Source: Brachybacterium squillarum M-6-3 (GTDB lineage: Bacteria; Actinomycetota; Actinomycetes; Actinomycetales; Dermabacteraceae). From it: a stretch of DNA of 64,000 bases. Location: the NCBI RefSeq assembly GCF_000225825.1, contig NZ_AGBX01000001.1, forward strand, positions 124,001 through 188,000, read 5' to 3'. Positions 24,601-32,332 of the stretch are shown piece by piece (position 1 is the stretch's first letter; every line of letters starts with the position of its first letter). The position numbers and the translations under genes were made by a program. The notes beneath the pieces are model-generated. The model did not search any database and had not been told where the DNA came from. It saw only the letters and a list, made by a program, of their open reading frames with translations.

Positions 24601-25491
24601 ATGGCCCGCATCGCCGTCCTGGGAGGCACCGGGTTCCTCGGGAGACACGCGATCTCTCGCCTGCTGACCGATGGGCACCAGGTCCGCGCGATCGTCCGTT
24701 CACCCCGAGGGGCGGACCTCCCGGCGGACGTCGAGATCGTGCCCGGGGACGTCACCGTCCCCGGGACCCTGCCCGCCGCACTCGCGGGGACGGAGGCGGT
24801 GCTGCTCGCCCTGAACGGCGGCAGCACCCCCGCGCGGGCGGTACGCGTCGAGGAGCAGGGCCTCGCGCATGTCGCGGCCGCCGCCGGAGCCGCCGGAGTC
24901 GGACGGATGCTGCTGCTGACCGGAATGTTCTCCCAACCCGCCTTCGCGTCCCACCCCTGGGAGCAGGCGAAGGTGCGCGGGGCGTCGCTGCTGCTGGACG
25001 GCCCCGTCCCCGCGACCGTGTTCCGGGTCGGCTTCGTCAACGAGACGCTGGCCCGGTTCGTGCGCGGAGGTCGGCCGGTGCTCATCGGCCGCCAGCCGCA
25101 CCCGATCCGCCCGATCGCTGCTGACGACATCATGGCCGCGGCCTCCCGGGCGTTCGACCTGCCGAGCACCGCGGATCGCACCTACGACGTCGCCGGAATC
25201 CAGGCAATCACCCTGCGGGAGGCGACCGCCGCCTATGCGACGGCCATCAGCGGCAGGGAGGTCTCTCCCCGGGAGGTGCGCGTCATGCCGCTCTCCCTCA
25301 TGCGGGCGGTGAACCGCCTGGCCCTGAAGGGGGAGATGACCAGGCCCCTGGGGATCCTCTCCAGTATGGATCGGCACGGCGACGTCACCGACACCTCTGC
25401 CTGGTTCCGCGACATCGGCGCACCACCCACCTCGTTCCCGGACTGGATCGCGCGCCAGCGCCCCGGGACCACCGAAAGGACCTCGTCATGA
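24601..25491 (+). CDS. NAD(P)H-binding protein, NmrA/atypical SDR family
   Basis: Extended short-chain-dehydrogenase fold, 296 aa. The N-terminal Rossmann motif VLGGTGFLGRHAI is typical of NAD(P)H-binding NmrA-like proteins. The catalytic YxxxK of active dehydrogenases is absent; around residue 120 there is HPWEQAK instead, so a redox-sensing or quinone-reductase role is likely. AAGGAGG lies six bases before the ATG at 24601. Operon with the DUF1772 gene (ATGA overlap), controlled by the divergent MerR protein. Confidence 0.86.
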   Translation: MARIAVLGGTGFLGRHAISRLLTDGHQVRAIVRSPRGADLPADVEIVPGDVTVPGTLPAALAGTEAVLLALNGGSTPARAVRVEEQGLAHVAAAAGAAGVGRMLLLTGMFSQPAFASHPWEQAKVRGASLLLDGPVPATVFRVGFVNETLARFVRGGRPVLIGRQPHPIRPIAADDIMAAASRAFDLPSTADRTYDVAGIQAITLREATAAYATAISGREVSPREVRVMPLSLMRAVNRLALKGEMTRPLGILSSMDRHGDVTDTSAWFRDIGAPPTSFPDWIARQRPGTTERTSS

Positions 25492-25925
25492 CCTGGCTCG
25501 AGATCTTCACCGTGCTCGTCCTCGGCTTCGTCGGATGCGCCGAGTTCGGCTCCGCCGCCCTGGTGCACCCGGTCATCCGCACCCTCGCCCCCGACGACCA
25601 GCTCGTGGTCGAGAAGGGGCTGCTGCGGACCTTCGGCCGGGTGATGCCGGTCGGCATGACCCTCGCCGTCGTCCTCGCGACCAGCCTCGCGATCGCCTCG
25701 CCCTCGGCCTGGCTGCTGGCGGCGGCCGCCGCCGTCGGGGTCGCGCTCGTGGTCACGATCGCCGGCAACGTCCCGATCAATCTACGCACGGGACGCATCG
25801 ACCAGGACACGGCACCCGAGGGGTTCCTCGCCATGCGTCGGCGCTGGGACGTGTTCCAGCTGGTGCGGGCCTCGCTGCAGCTGCTCGGCTTCGTCCTGGT
25901 GACGATCGGCGTCGTCGGCGGCTGA
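25488..25925 (+). CDS. DUF1772 (anthrone oxygenase-like) membrane protein
   Basis: Integral membrane protein of 145 aa with four helices. Family marks are GSAALVHP near the N-terminus, the NVPINLR motif in the third quarter and RRRWDVFQLVRASLQLLGF near the end. Relatives are annotated as anthrone oxygenase or simply DUF1772. Its ATG overlaps the stop of the NmrA-like gene, so the pair probably acts together under MerR control, perhaps in detoxifying a quinone-like compound (inference). Confidence 0.85.
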   Translation: MTWLEIFTVLVLGFVGCAEFGSAALVHPVIRTLAPDDQLVVEKGLLRTFGRVMPVGMTLAVVLATSLAIASPSAWLLAAAAAVGVALVVTIAGNVPINLRTGRIDQDTAPEGFLAMRRRWDVFQLVRASLQLLGFVLVTIGVVGG

Positions 25926-25956
25926 TCAGCGGACGCGAGCGGGTGGGCATGCAGAA

Positions 25957-25990
25957 GGACCCCCGCGATGTAGAAGCTACGCGAGGGTCC
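25957..25990 (-). terminator. Terminator after tRNA-Phe
   Basis: ggaccc-c-cgcg pairs with cgcg-a-gggtcc with one mismatch. It lies four bases past the tRNA-Phe 3' end on the minus strand and close to the stop of the DUF1772 gene, so it may serve both directions. Confidence 0.65.
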
Positions 25991-25993
25991 CAG

Positions 25994-26066
25994 TGGCTCC
26001 GACCGGCGTCGATCCGGTGACCTTTCGATTTTCAGTCGAACGCTCTACCAACTGAGCTACAGAGCC
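25994..26066 (-). tRNA. tRNA-Phe (GAA)
   Basis: Complete cloverleaf with acceptor GGCTCTG/CGGAGCC, anticodon stem TTCGA/TCGAA around CTGAAAA (anticodon GAA) and discriminator A. CCA is not encoded. Confidence 0.97.
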
Positions 26067-26284
26067 GTGTCCGCGAGGCGGACCTGAGCAGGCTACCAGG
26101 CGGGGCGGACGCCCCGGAAACCGCGCGGCCCCGGTGAGAGCGAGGCCACGCCATGGATGCCGGCCAGGGATGCCGACCGAGTCCCTGTCCACCGGACGCA
26201 CTCAGATCGACGGTGGCCTGCGATATGCACGCCGCCTGCCACCTGGCTGCATCGAATGGACAACGGGCCGCGAGGCCGGACATG

Positions 26285-26320
26285 CGGAAGGCCCCGGAGC
26301 AGCTGCTCCGGGGCCTTCCG
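26285..26320 (-). terminator. Terminator after tRNA-Asp
   Basis: A perfect inverted repeat of 36 bases (cggaaggccccggagcag and its complement) six bases past the tRNA-Asp 3' end; the tip AGCAGCTGCT serves as loop. No U tract. Confidence 0.75.
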
Positions 26321-26326
26321 TGGGGG

Positions 26327-26400
26327 CGACCCTGACCGGGCTTGAACCGGCGACCTCCGCCGTGACAGGGCGGCACTCTAACCAACTGAGCTACAGGGCC
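26327..26400 (-). tRNA. tRNA-Asp (GTC)
   Basis: Cloverleaf with acceptor GGCCCTG/CAGGGTC (one G-U), anticodon stem CCGCC/GGCGG around CTGTCAC (anticodon GTC) and discriminator G, as expected for Asp. Confidence 0.97.
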
Positions 26401-26519
26401 TTGCGTTGGTCGATCCCCGCTGCTGATCCGCAGCGCGTTTCGACCTGGACAACTCTACCGGACCCGAAGCGGGCTCATGACCAGTTGGCCTGTGAGCCGC
26501 CTCGCACCCGGCGGAGCCG

Positions 26520-26592
<73 letters not shown>

Positions 26593-26765
26593 CCGGGCGG
26601 CGAACCGCCCGCGGGAAGCATACCCATCCCCTCCCCCGCGCCGCGACGCGGATTCCCTCGGGTGCGGCGCATCCGACACCGCCTCCCCGCATCGTAGGGT
26701 GAGGCCCCGCGGGCGCCCGTCGACGAGGCCGGGACCGCCCCCACCACGAAGGACGGAGGACGACG

Positions 26766-28454
26766 ATGTCTGCCACCCCCACCACGGACAACCCCGACCT
26801 GGCCATCGCCCAGGCCGCGACCCTCGAGCCCATCACGGCCATCGCCGAGCGCGCCGGGATCCCCGAGGACGCCCTGATCCCCCACGGCCGGTACATCGCC
26901 AAGATCGACCCGCGGGAGCTGCCGGACAGCACCCGGACAGGCCGTCTGGTGCTGGTCTCGGCCATGTCGCCGACCCCCGCCGGGGAGGGCAAGTCGACCA
27001 CCACGGTGGGCCTGGCCGACGCCTTCACCCGGATGGGCCTGCGCACGATGGTCGCGCTGCGCGAGCCGGCGCTGGGCCCGATCATGGGCATCAAGGGCGG
27101 CGCCACCGGCGGCGGCTACTCGCAGGTGGTGCCGATGGAGGACATCAACCTCCACTTCACCGGCGACTTCCACGCCATCCAGATCGCCAACAACACCCTC
27201 GCCGCGCTGATCGACAACCACCTCCAGCAGGGCAACGAGCTGGACATCGACCCGCGCCGCATCCAGTGGCGACGGGTGGTGGACGTGAACGACCGGGCGC
27301 TGCGCTCGGTGGTGATCGGCCTCGGCGGCGCCACCGAGGGCGTGGTCCGCCAGGACGGCTTCGACATCGTCGTCGCCTCCGAGGTGATGGCGATCCTGTG
27401 CCTGGCCACCGACCTCGCCGACCTCGAGCGGCGCCTCGGCGACGTGGTGATCGGCCTCAGCTACGACCGTGAGCCCGTCACGGTGCGGGACCTGCGCGTC
27501 GAGGGCGCCATCGCCATGCTGCTGAAGGACGCGATCCGCCCCAACCTGGTGCAGACCCTCGGCGGCACCCCCGCCCTGGTGCACGGCGGCCCCTTCGCGA
27601 ACATCGCCCACGGCTGCAACTCCCTGGTCGCCACCCGGATGGCCCTGGGCCTGGCCGACATGGTGGTCACCGAGGCCGGCTTCGGCTCCGACCTGGGCGC
27701 CGAGAAGTTCCTGGACATCAAGGCCCGCCACGGCGGCCTCACCCCGGATGCCGCCGTGGTGGTCGCGACCGTGCGGGCTCTGAAGATGCACGGCGGGGTG
27801 GTCAAGGCCGACCTCGGCGCCGAGGACGTGGAGGCCGCCCTGCGCGGCACCGAGAATCTCCGTCGCCACGTCACCAACCTGCGCAAGTTCGGCCTGGAGC
27901 CGGTGATCGCCCTGAACCGCTTCCCCACCGACACCGAGGCCGAACTGTCCGCGGTGCAGGACTGGGCCCGCGGTGAGGGCTTCCGGGTGGCGCTGTCGGA
28001 GGTGTGGGAGCACGGCGGCGCCGGCGGGGAGGCGCTGGCCGAGCAGGTGCTCGCCGCGATCGAGGCCGGGGAGGGCGAGGGCTACCACCCGCTGTACGAC
28101 CCGGAGGCGGGCATCGAGGAGTCCCTGCGCACCCTGGCCCGGGAGGTCTACGGAGCCGAGGACGTGGTCTTCGAGGGCCAGGCCCCGGCGAAGCTGCGGA
28201 TGCTGGCGAGGAACGGCTGGGACCGGCTGCCGGTGTGCGTGGCCAAGACGCAGTACTCCTTCTCCGACGACGCCACCCGGCTGGGCGCCCCCAGCGAGCA
28301 CGTGCTGCACGTGCGGGACCTGGTGCCGAAGATCGGCGCCGGCTTCGTGGTGGCCCTGACCGGCTCGATCATGACCATGCCGGGCCTGCCGAAGGAACCG
28401 GCGGCGCTGCGGATGGGCCTGGACGAACAGGGCAACCCGCGCGGGCTGTTCTGA
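26766..28454 (+). CDS. fhs: Formate--tetrahydrofolate ligase
   Basis: Cytoplasmic ATP-dependent enzyme making 10-formyl-THF from formate for purine and formyl-Met synthesis. The product is 562 aa, full length for the family. The nucleotide loop is PTPAGEGKSTTTVGL at about residues 70 to 84; formate- and folate-site blocks LREPALGPIMGIKGGATGGGYSQV and ALVHGGPFANIAHGCNS are intact. CGGAGGA before the ATG, and a -10-like TAGGGT about 65 bases upstream. Monocistronic, convergent with mrpG. Confidence 0.96.
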   Translation: MSATPTTDNPDLAIAQAATLEPITAIAERAGIPEDALIPHGRYIAKIDPRELPDSTRTGRLVLVSAMSPTPAGEGKSTTTVGLADAFTRMGLRTMVALREPALGPIMGIKGGATGGGYSQVVPMEDINLHFTGDFHAIQIANNTLAALIDNHLQQGNELDIDPRRIQWRRVVDVNDRALRSVVIGLGGATEGVVRQDGFDIVVASEVMAILCLATDLADLERRLGDVVIGLSYDREPVTVRDLRVEGAIAMLLKDAIRPNLVQTLGGTPALVHGGPFANIAHGCNSLVATRMALGLADMVVTEAGFGSDLGAEKFLDIKARHGGLTPDAAVVVATVRALKMHGGVVKADLGAEDVEAALRGTENLRRHVTNLRKFGLEPVIALNRFPTDTEAELSAVQDWARGEGFRVALSEVWEHGGAGGEALAEQVLAAIEAGEGEGYHPLYDPEAGIEESLRTLAREVYGAEDVVFEGQAPAKLRMLARNGWDRLPVCVAKTQYSFSDDATRLGAPSEHVLHVRDLVPKIGAGFVVALTGSIMTMPGLPKEPAALRMGLDEQGNPRGLF

Positions 28455-28484
28455 CCGAGGGCCGGACGGGGGGCAGGCACGGGC

Positions 28485-29072
28485 TCAGGGGCGGGGGTCG
28501 TGCTCCGCGATCTGCCCGGCCTCCCGCTCGGTCTCCTCAGCAAGGTCCACGTCGACCTCCTCGGGCCCGCCCTCCTCGCCGACCTCCGGCTCCTCCCAGT
28601 TGCGGGAGGTGACGGCGCCCGCCGCGTCGGCCGCGGAGACCACGTTGACGGGGAAGCGGTGCTGGCCGTCGGCGAGGGCCTGGTCGGGGTCGTCGGGCTC
28701 GTCGACGAAGCCGTCCTCGTCCTCGTCCTCGTCCTCGTCCCCGGCCAGGCGCTCGCTGAGCTCGTCGACCACGTAGCTGCCGCCGCGCACGAAGCCGCGG
28801 CGGAAGGCGGCGCGGCCCACCATCGTGGAGGCCACCGGGACGGTGAGCATCTGCGCCAGCAGCACCACCAGCAGCAGCCCGGCCAGGGACCAGGAGCCCA
28901 CGGCCAGGGAGACCCCGGTGAAGACCAGCATCAGGCCGAGGGTCTGCGGCTTGGAGGTGGCGTGCATGCGCATCAGCACGTCCGAGAAGCGGTTCAGGCC
29001 GATGGCGGCGACGACGGCGAGCAGCAGCCCGGCGCCGATGAGGACGCTGGCGATGATCTCCTGGATGCTCAT
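28485..29072 (-). CDS. mrpG: Mrp Na+/H+ antiporter subunit G with long acidic tail
   Basis: Last gene of the mrp operon, 195 aa against about 110 to 125 usual. Three membrane helices form the MnhG domain (GAGLLLAVVAAIGLNRFSD, MRMHATSKPQTLGLML, LLVVLLAQMLTVPVAS). The remaining 90 residues or so are acidic, with a GDEDEDEDEDGFVDEPDD run, and are probably cytoplasmic and disordered. Start chosen at ATG 29072, overlapping the mrpF stop (ATGA); a GTG at 29078 would add two residues. Confidence 0.9.
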   Translation of the reverse strand: MSIQEIIASVLIGAGLLLAVVAAIGLNRFSDVLMRMHATSKPQTLGLMLVFTGVSLAVGSWSLAGLLLVVLLAQMLTVPVASTMVGRAAFRRGFVRGGSYVVDELSERLAGDEDEDEDEDGFVDEPDDPDQALADGQHRFPVNVVSAADAAGAVTSRNWEEPEVGEEGGPEEVDVDLAEETEREAGQIAEHDPRP

Positions 29073-29716
29073 GGCCACCGCCCCTCGCCGTCCTCGAGGC
29101 CGAAGCCGGCCTCCTCCTCGTCCTCAAGACCCTCGTCCTCGGGGCCTGGGGCCCCGGCGTCTCCGGCGTCCCGGGCGCCCTTGGGGTCCTCGTCCTCGTG
29201 GGCGTTCAGGGGGATGCCGGTGCCGGCGGGGGCGGCATTGGTCGGGGTCGTCTCCCGCGCCGTGGTGTCCTGTCCCCTCGCGTCCTCCCCCTCGGCATCC
29301 GCCTCGGCAGCCACCTCCTCCGCGGCCGCGGCCTGCTCGGCGGCGTCGTCCTGGGCGGTGGCGGCCTCGGGGGCGGGCCGCGGATCGATGGCCGCGAAGA
29401 CGCCGGTGCCGGTGTCGTCCCCGGCGCCGAGCTGCGCGGCGCGGCCGCCCGGGTCCTCGCGGGCCACGAAGCGGGCGAAGGCCACGGTGGCGATGAAGGC
29501 CAGCCCCGTCAGGCCCAGCAGCGCGGGGCCGGCCCAGGCCGCGCCCGCTTCGGCCGTGTACAGGGCCATGCCGATGACCAGCAGCACCACCAGCATGTCG
29601 GTGGCCACGGCGCGGTCCAGGATGGTGGGGCCGATGATCATCCGCACCACCACGCTGAGCATGGTCAGGGCCAGGACCACGGCGAACACCAGCAGCACGG
29701 TCTCGAAGGGCGTCAT
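29069..29716 (-). CDS. mrpF: Mrp Na+/H+ antiporter subunit F with long acidic tail
   Basis: The first 95 residues are the usual three-helix MnhF domain (ETVLLVFAVVLALTMLSVVVRMI, GPTILDRAVATDMLVVLL, and a third helix). The next 120 residues are Asp/Glu/Ala-rich low complexity (AEQAAAAEEVAAEADAEGED), doubling the normal length to 215 aa. ATGA overlaps on both sides show tight operon coupling. The tail resembles that of MrpG, so the two may bind cations or each other; this is inference. Confidence 0.9.
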   Translation of the reverse strand: MTPFETVLLVFAVVLALTMLSVVVRMIIGPTILDRAVATDMLVVLLVIGMALYTAEAGAAWAGPALLGLTGLAFIATVAFARFVAREDPGGRAAQLGAGDDTGTGVFAAIDPRPAPEAATAQDDAAEQAAAAEEVAAEADAEGEDARGQDTTARETTPTNAAPAGTGIPLNAHEDEDPKGARDAGDAGAPGPEDEGLEDEEEAGFGLEDGEGRWP

Positions 29717-30249
29717 CGCAGACCCGCCTCCTCGAGCACCTCGGGGCGTCCCACCGCGAGCAGCAGGCGCCGCTCCTGGTCGCGCACCCGCTGCCGGGCC
29801 CGCTCCACCTGCGCGGGGGTACCGGCGCCGATCACGTGCAGGAAGAGGGTGCCGGTGGCGCGCTGCGCCTCCACCACCACCGAGCCTGGGATCAGCGTGG
29901 TCAGCACCCCGGTGAAGGTCAGGAAGAAGTCGGAGCGGGAGGCCAGCGTCACCGCCACCACGGAGCTGGGCGGCTGCGGGCCGGGGCGGATCGCGTACCA
30001 GGCGACCTCGACCGCGGAGACCACCAGGTCCACCAGGAATCGGCCCAGGAAGGCGAGCATCCGCAGCGGCCGCAGCGTCAGCTCGGAGCCGGTCGGCGGC
30101 ATCGGGAACAGCCAGAACACCCCCGCCGCGACGACCAGGCCGCCGAGGACGGTCTTCACCTCGACCTCACCCCACAGCAGGCACCACAGCACCACGGAGC
30201 CGAGCAGCCACACCCAGCTCCGGCGCAGGCTGCGCACCGGGCCCCTCAT
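29713..30249 (-). CDS. mrpE: Mrp Na+/H+ antiporter subunit E
   Basis: MnhE family, 178 aa. Two N-terminal helices, then the family block LVDLVVSAVEVAWYAIRPGP and a soluble domain with TLIPGSVVVEAQRATGTLFLHVI. Needed for assembly of the Mrp complex in the membrane. Overlaps mrpD and mrpF by four bases each. Confidence 0.92.
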   Translation of the reverse strand: MRGPVRSLRRSWVWLLGSVVLWCLLWGEVEVKTVLGGLVVAAGVFWLFPMPPTGSELTLRPLRMLAFLGRFLVDLVVSAVEVAWYAIRPGPQPPSSVVAVTLASRSDFFLTFTGVLTTLIPGSVVVEAQRATGTLFLHVIGAGTPAQVERARQRVRDQERRLLLAVGRPEVLEEAGLR

Positions 30250-31802
30250 CGCTCCACCACCTTCTGGCCGTCCTCGCCGATGCTGTAGACGAGCTGCGCG
30301 GCGGCCTCCTCGCCGAGCACGGCGGAGACGTAGGGGGAGCGCTCCAGCACCGAGAGGGCGGCCGCGTCGGCGTAGTGCAGCAGCGGCCCGGCGCCGAGGG
30401 TCAGCAGCAGGGAGAAGCCGACCAGCGCGGCGGTGGCCCCGGTCATCACCCTCGGGATGGGGCGGCCGTCGGTCTCGACCATCTCGGAGGGGGCCTGCCA
30501 GAAGGCGCGGTTCCAGATCTTGGAGATCGCGTACAGGGTGAGCAGGCTGGTCAGGACGCTGATGCCGACGAGGATCCAGCCGGCGGTGGTGTCGTAGGCG
30601 ATGCCCGCCTCGATCAGCCCCACCTTGCCCAGGAAGCCGGACAGCGGCGGGATCCCGGCGAGGTTCATGGCGGGCACGAAGAACAGCACCGCCACCATCG
30701 GGGCGGTCTTGGCGAGACCTCCGAGGCGGGCCAGGTTGGTGGTGCCGCCGCGGTACTCGATGAGACCGGCGCCGAGGAACATCGTGGACTGCACGGTGAT
30801 GTGGTGGGCGACGTAGAAGATGGTCGCGGCCATGCCCAGCCGGGTGCTCATGCCGATGCCGAAGAGCATGAAGCCCATGTGGGAGACCAGGGTGAAGGAC
30901 AGCACGCGCTTGAGGTCGGTCTGGGCGACGGCGCCGAAGATGCCGATCAGCAGGCTCGCCCCGGCGGCCACCAGCAGCAGGGTGGAGGTCTGCGAGGCGG
31001 GGAACAGCAGGGTCTCCAGGCGCAGGATCGCGTAGATGCCGACCTTGGTCAGCAGGCCCGCGAAGACGGCGGTGACGGGCGCGGGTGCCGTCGGGTAGGA
31101 GTCCGGCAGCCAGGCGCTCAGCGGGAAGATCGCCGCCTTGATCGCGAAGGCCACCAGCAGCAGCAGCTCGATCACCATGCGGGTGCCCTCGGCGACCTGG
31201 TCCAGCCGCACCGCCAGCTCGGCGAGGTTCACGGTGCCGGTGGCGGAGTAGGCCGCGGCGATGCCGGCCAGGAAGATCACGGAGCTCAGCAGGGAGACGA
31301 TCACGTAGGTGGTGGCGGCCCGCACCCGGCTGGCGGAGCCGCCGAGGGTGAGCAGCACGTAGCTCGCCGCGAGCAGCACCTCGAAGCCGACGTAGAGGTT
31401 GAACAGGTCGCCCGCGAGGAAGGCCATCGACACCCCGGCCACCAGCGCCAGGTAGGTGGGGTGGTAGATCGCCACTGGGGTGCGCTCGGTGTTCTCGGAG
31501 ACGGTCTGGGCGCTGGAGTAGATCAGCACCGCGAGGGTGACGGCGGCGGAGACCAGCAGCATCAGGGCGGTCAGCCGGTCGGCGACCAGCACGATCCCGA
31601 GCTGCGGGGTCCAGTTGCCGATCTGCAGCACCAGCACGCCGGCCTCGGGCACCACCAGGCCCAGGGTGATGGCGACGCCGAGGATCGCCACCAGGGTGGA
31701 GACGGTCAGGCCGAGCTGGATGCGCGGGTGGTGGCGCAGCAGCAGGGTGATGGCGGCGCCCCCGAGGGGGAGCAGCACGGGCAGGGCGAGCAGCAGGTTC
31801 AC
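30246..31802 (-). CDS. mrpD: Mrp Na+/H+ antiporter subunit D
   Basis: Proton-translocating subunit homologous to complex I NuoN/M, 518 aa with about 14 helices. The channel residues are recognisable in FNLYVGFEVLLAASYVLL (Glu), AIKAAIFPLSAWLPDSYPTAP (Lys) and the broken-helix blocks AQTDLKRVLSFTLVSHMGFML. The GTG at 31802 overlaps the mrpC stop (GTGA); the open frame continues upstream but antisense-like. Confidence 0.94.
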   Translation of the reverse strand: MNLLLALPVLLPLGGAAITLLLRHHPRIQLGLTVSTLVAILGVAITLGLVVPEAGVLVLQIGNWTPQLGIVLVADRLTALMLLVSAAVTLAVLIYSSAQTVSENTERTPVAIYHPTYLALVAGVSMAFLAGDLFNLYVGFEVLLAASYVLLTLGGSASRVRAATTYVIVSLLSSVIFLAGIAAAYSATGTVNLAELAVRLDQVAEGTRMVIELLLLVAFAIKAAIFPLSAWLPDSYPTAPAPVTAVFAGLLTKVGIYAILRLETLLFPASQTSTLLLVAAGASLLIGIFGAVAQTDLKRVLSFTLVSHMGFMLFGIGMSTRLGMAATIFYVAHHITVQSTMFLGAGLIEYRGGTTNLARLGGLAKTAPMVAVLFFVPAMNLAGIPPLSGFLGKVGLIEAGIAYDTTAGWILVGISVLTSLLTLYAISKIWNRAFWQAPSEMVETDGRPIPRVMTGATAALVGFSLLLTLGAGPLLHYADAAALSVLERSPYVSAVLGEEAAAQLVYSIGEDGQKVVER

Positions 31803-32332
31803 GGTCGGCTCTCCCCCTCGTCGGCCTCGGTCGGGTCCTGTGCGACGTCCTCGGCGCCGGAGAGGTCCGCGCCCAGCGGGTCCTCCTCGTCGCGCTGGGA
31901 GGCGAGCAGGGCGCCGCGGCGGGACTCCTCGTCCAGGGACTGGTGCCAGATGACGTCGGCGTCGCCGGGGCGGCGGCGGCCGCGGCGCAGCACCCGCCGG
32001 TCCTCGACGTCGTCGGGCACCTCGTCGTGGCCGAAGAGCTGCCAGGCCCGGTAGGCCAGGGCCACCCCGAAGGCGGTCACGCCGAGCGAGATGACGATGG
32101 CGGTGAGCACCATCGCGAACGGCAGGGGGTCGCTCATCGTCTCCGGATCGGCGGTGCCCTCGAAGGGCGGCTTCCCGGGGCGTCCGGCGGCGACGATGAA
32201 CAGCAGGTTCACGCCGTTGCCGAGCAGCACGAAGCCGAGCACGACGCGGGTCAGGGTGCGCTCGAGGACCAGGTAGACGCCGCAAGCGACGAGCACCCCG
32301 GCGGTGAGCAGCAGGGCGAGGCTAACGGACAT
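31799..32332 (-). CDS. mrpC: Mrp Na+/H+ antiporter subunit C
   Basis: NuoK-like subunit, 177 aa. Three helices in the first 105 residues with GFVLLGNGVNLLFIVAAG and DPLPFAMVLTAIVISLGVTA, the MnhC signature. A charged cytoplasmic tail of about 70 residues follows, longer than usual. The ATG at 32332 overlaps the end of mrpA by 11 bases and has AGGAGG upstream inside mrpA. Confidence 0.92.
   Translation of the reverse strand: MSVSLALLLTAGVLVACGVYLVLERTLTRVVLGFVLLGNGVNLLFIVAAGRPGKPPFEGTADPETMSDPLPFAMVLTAIVISLGVTAFGVALAYRAWQLFGHDEVPDDVEDRRVLRRGRRRPGDADVIWHQSLDEESRRGALLASQRDEEDPLGADLSGAEDVAQDPTEADEGESRP

Noticed and set aside
30375-32054. Plus-strand 559-codon frame over mrpD
   Set aside because: Gly/Gln/His-rich antisense frame; the Mrp genes on the other strand account for the sequence.
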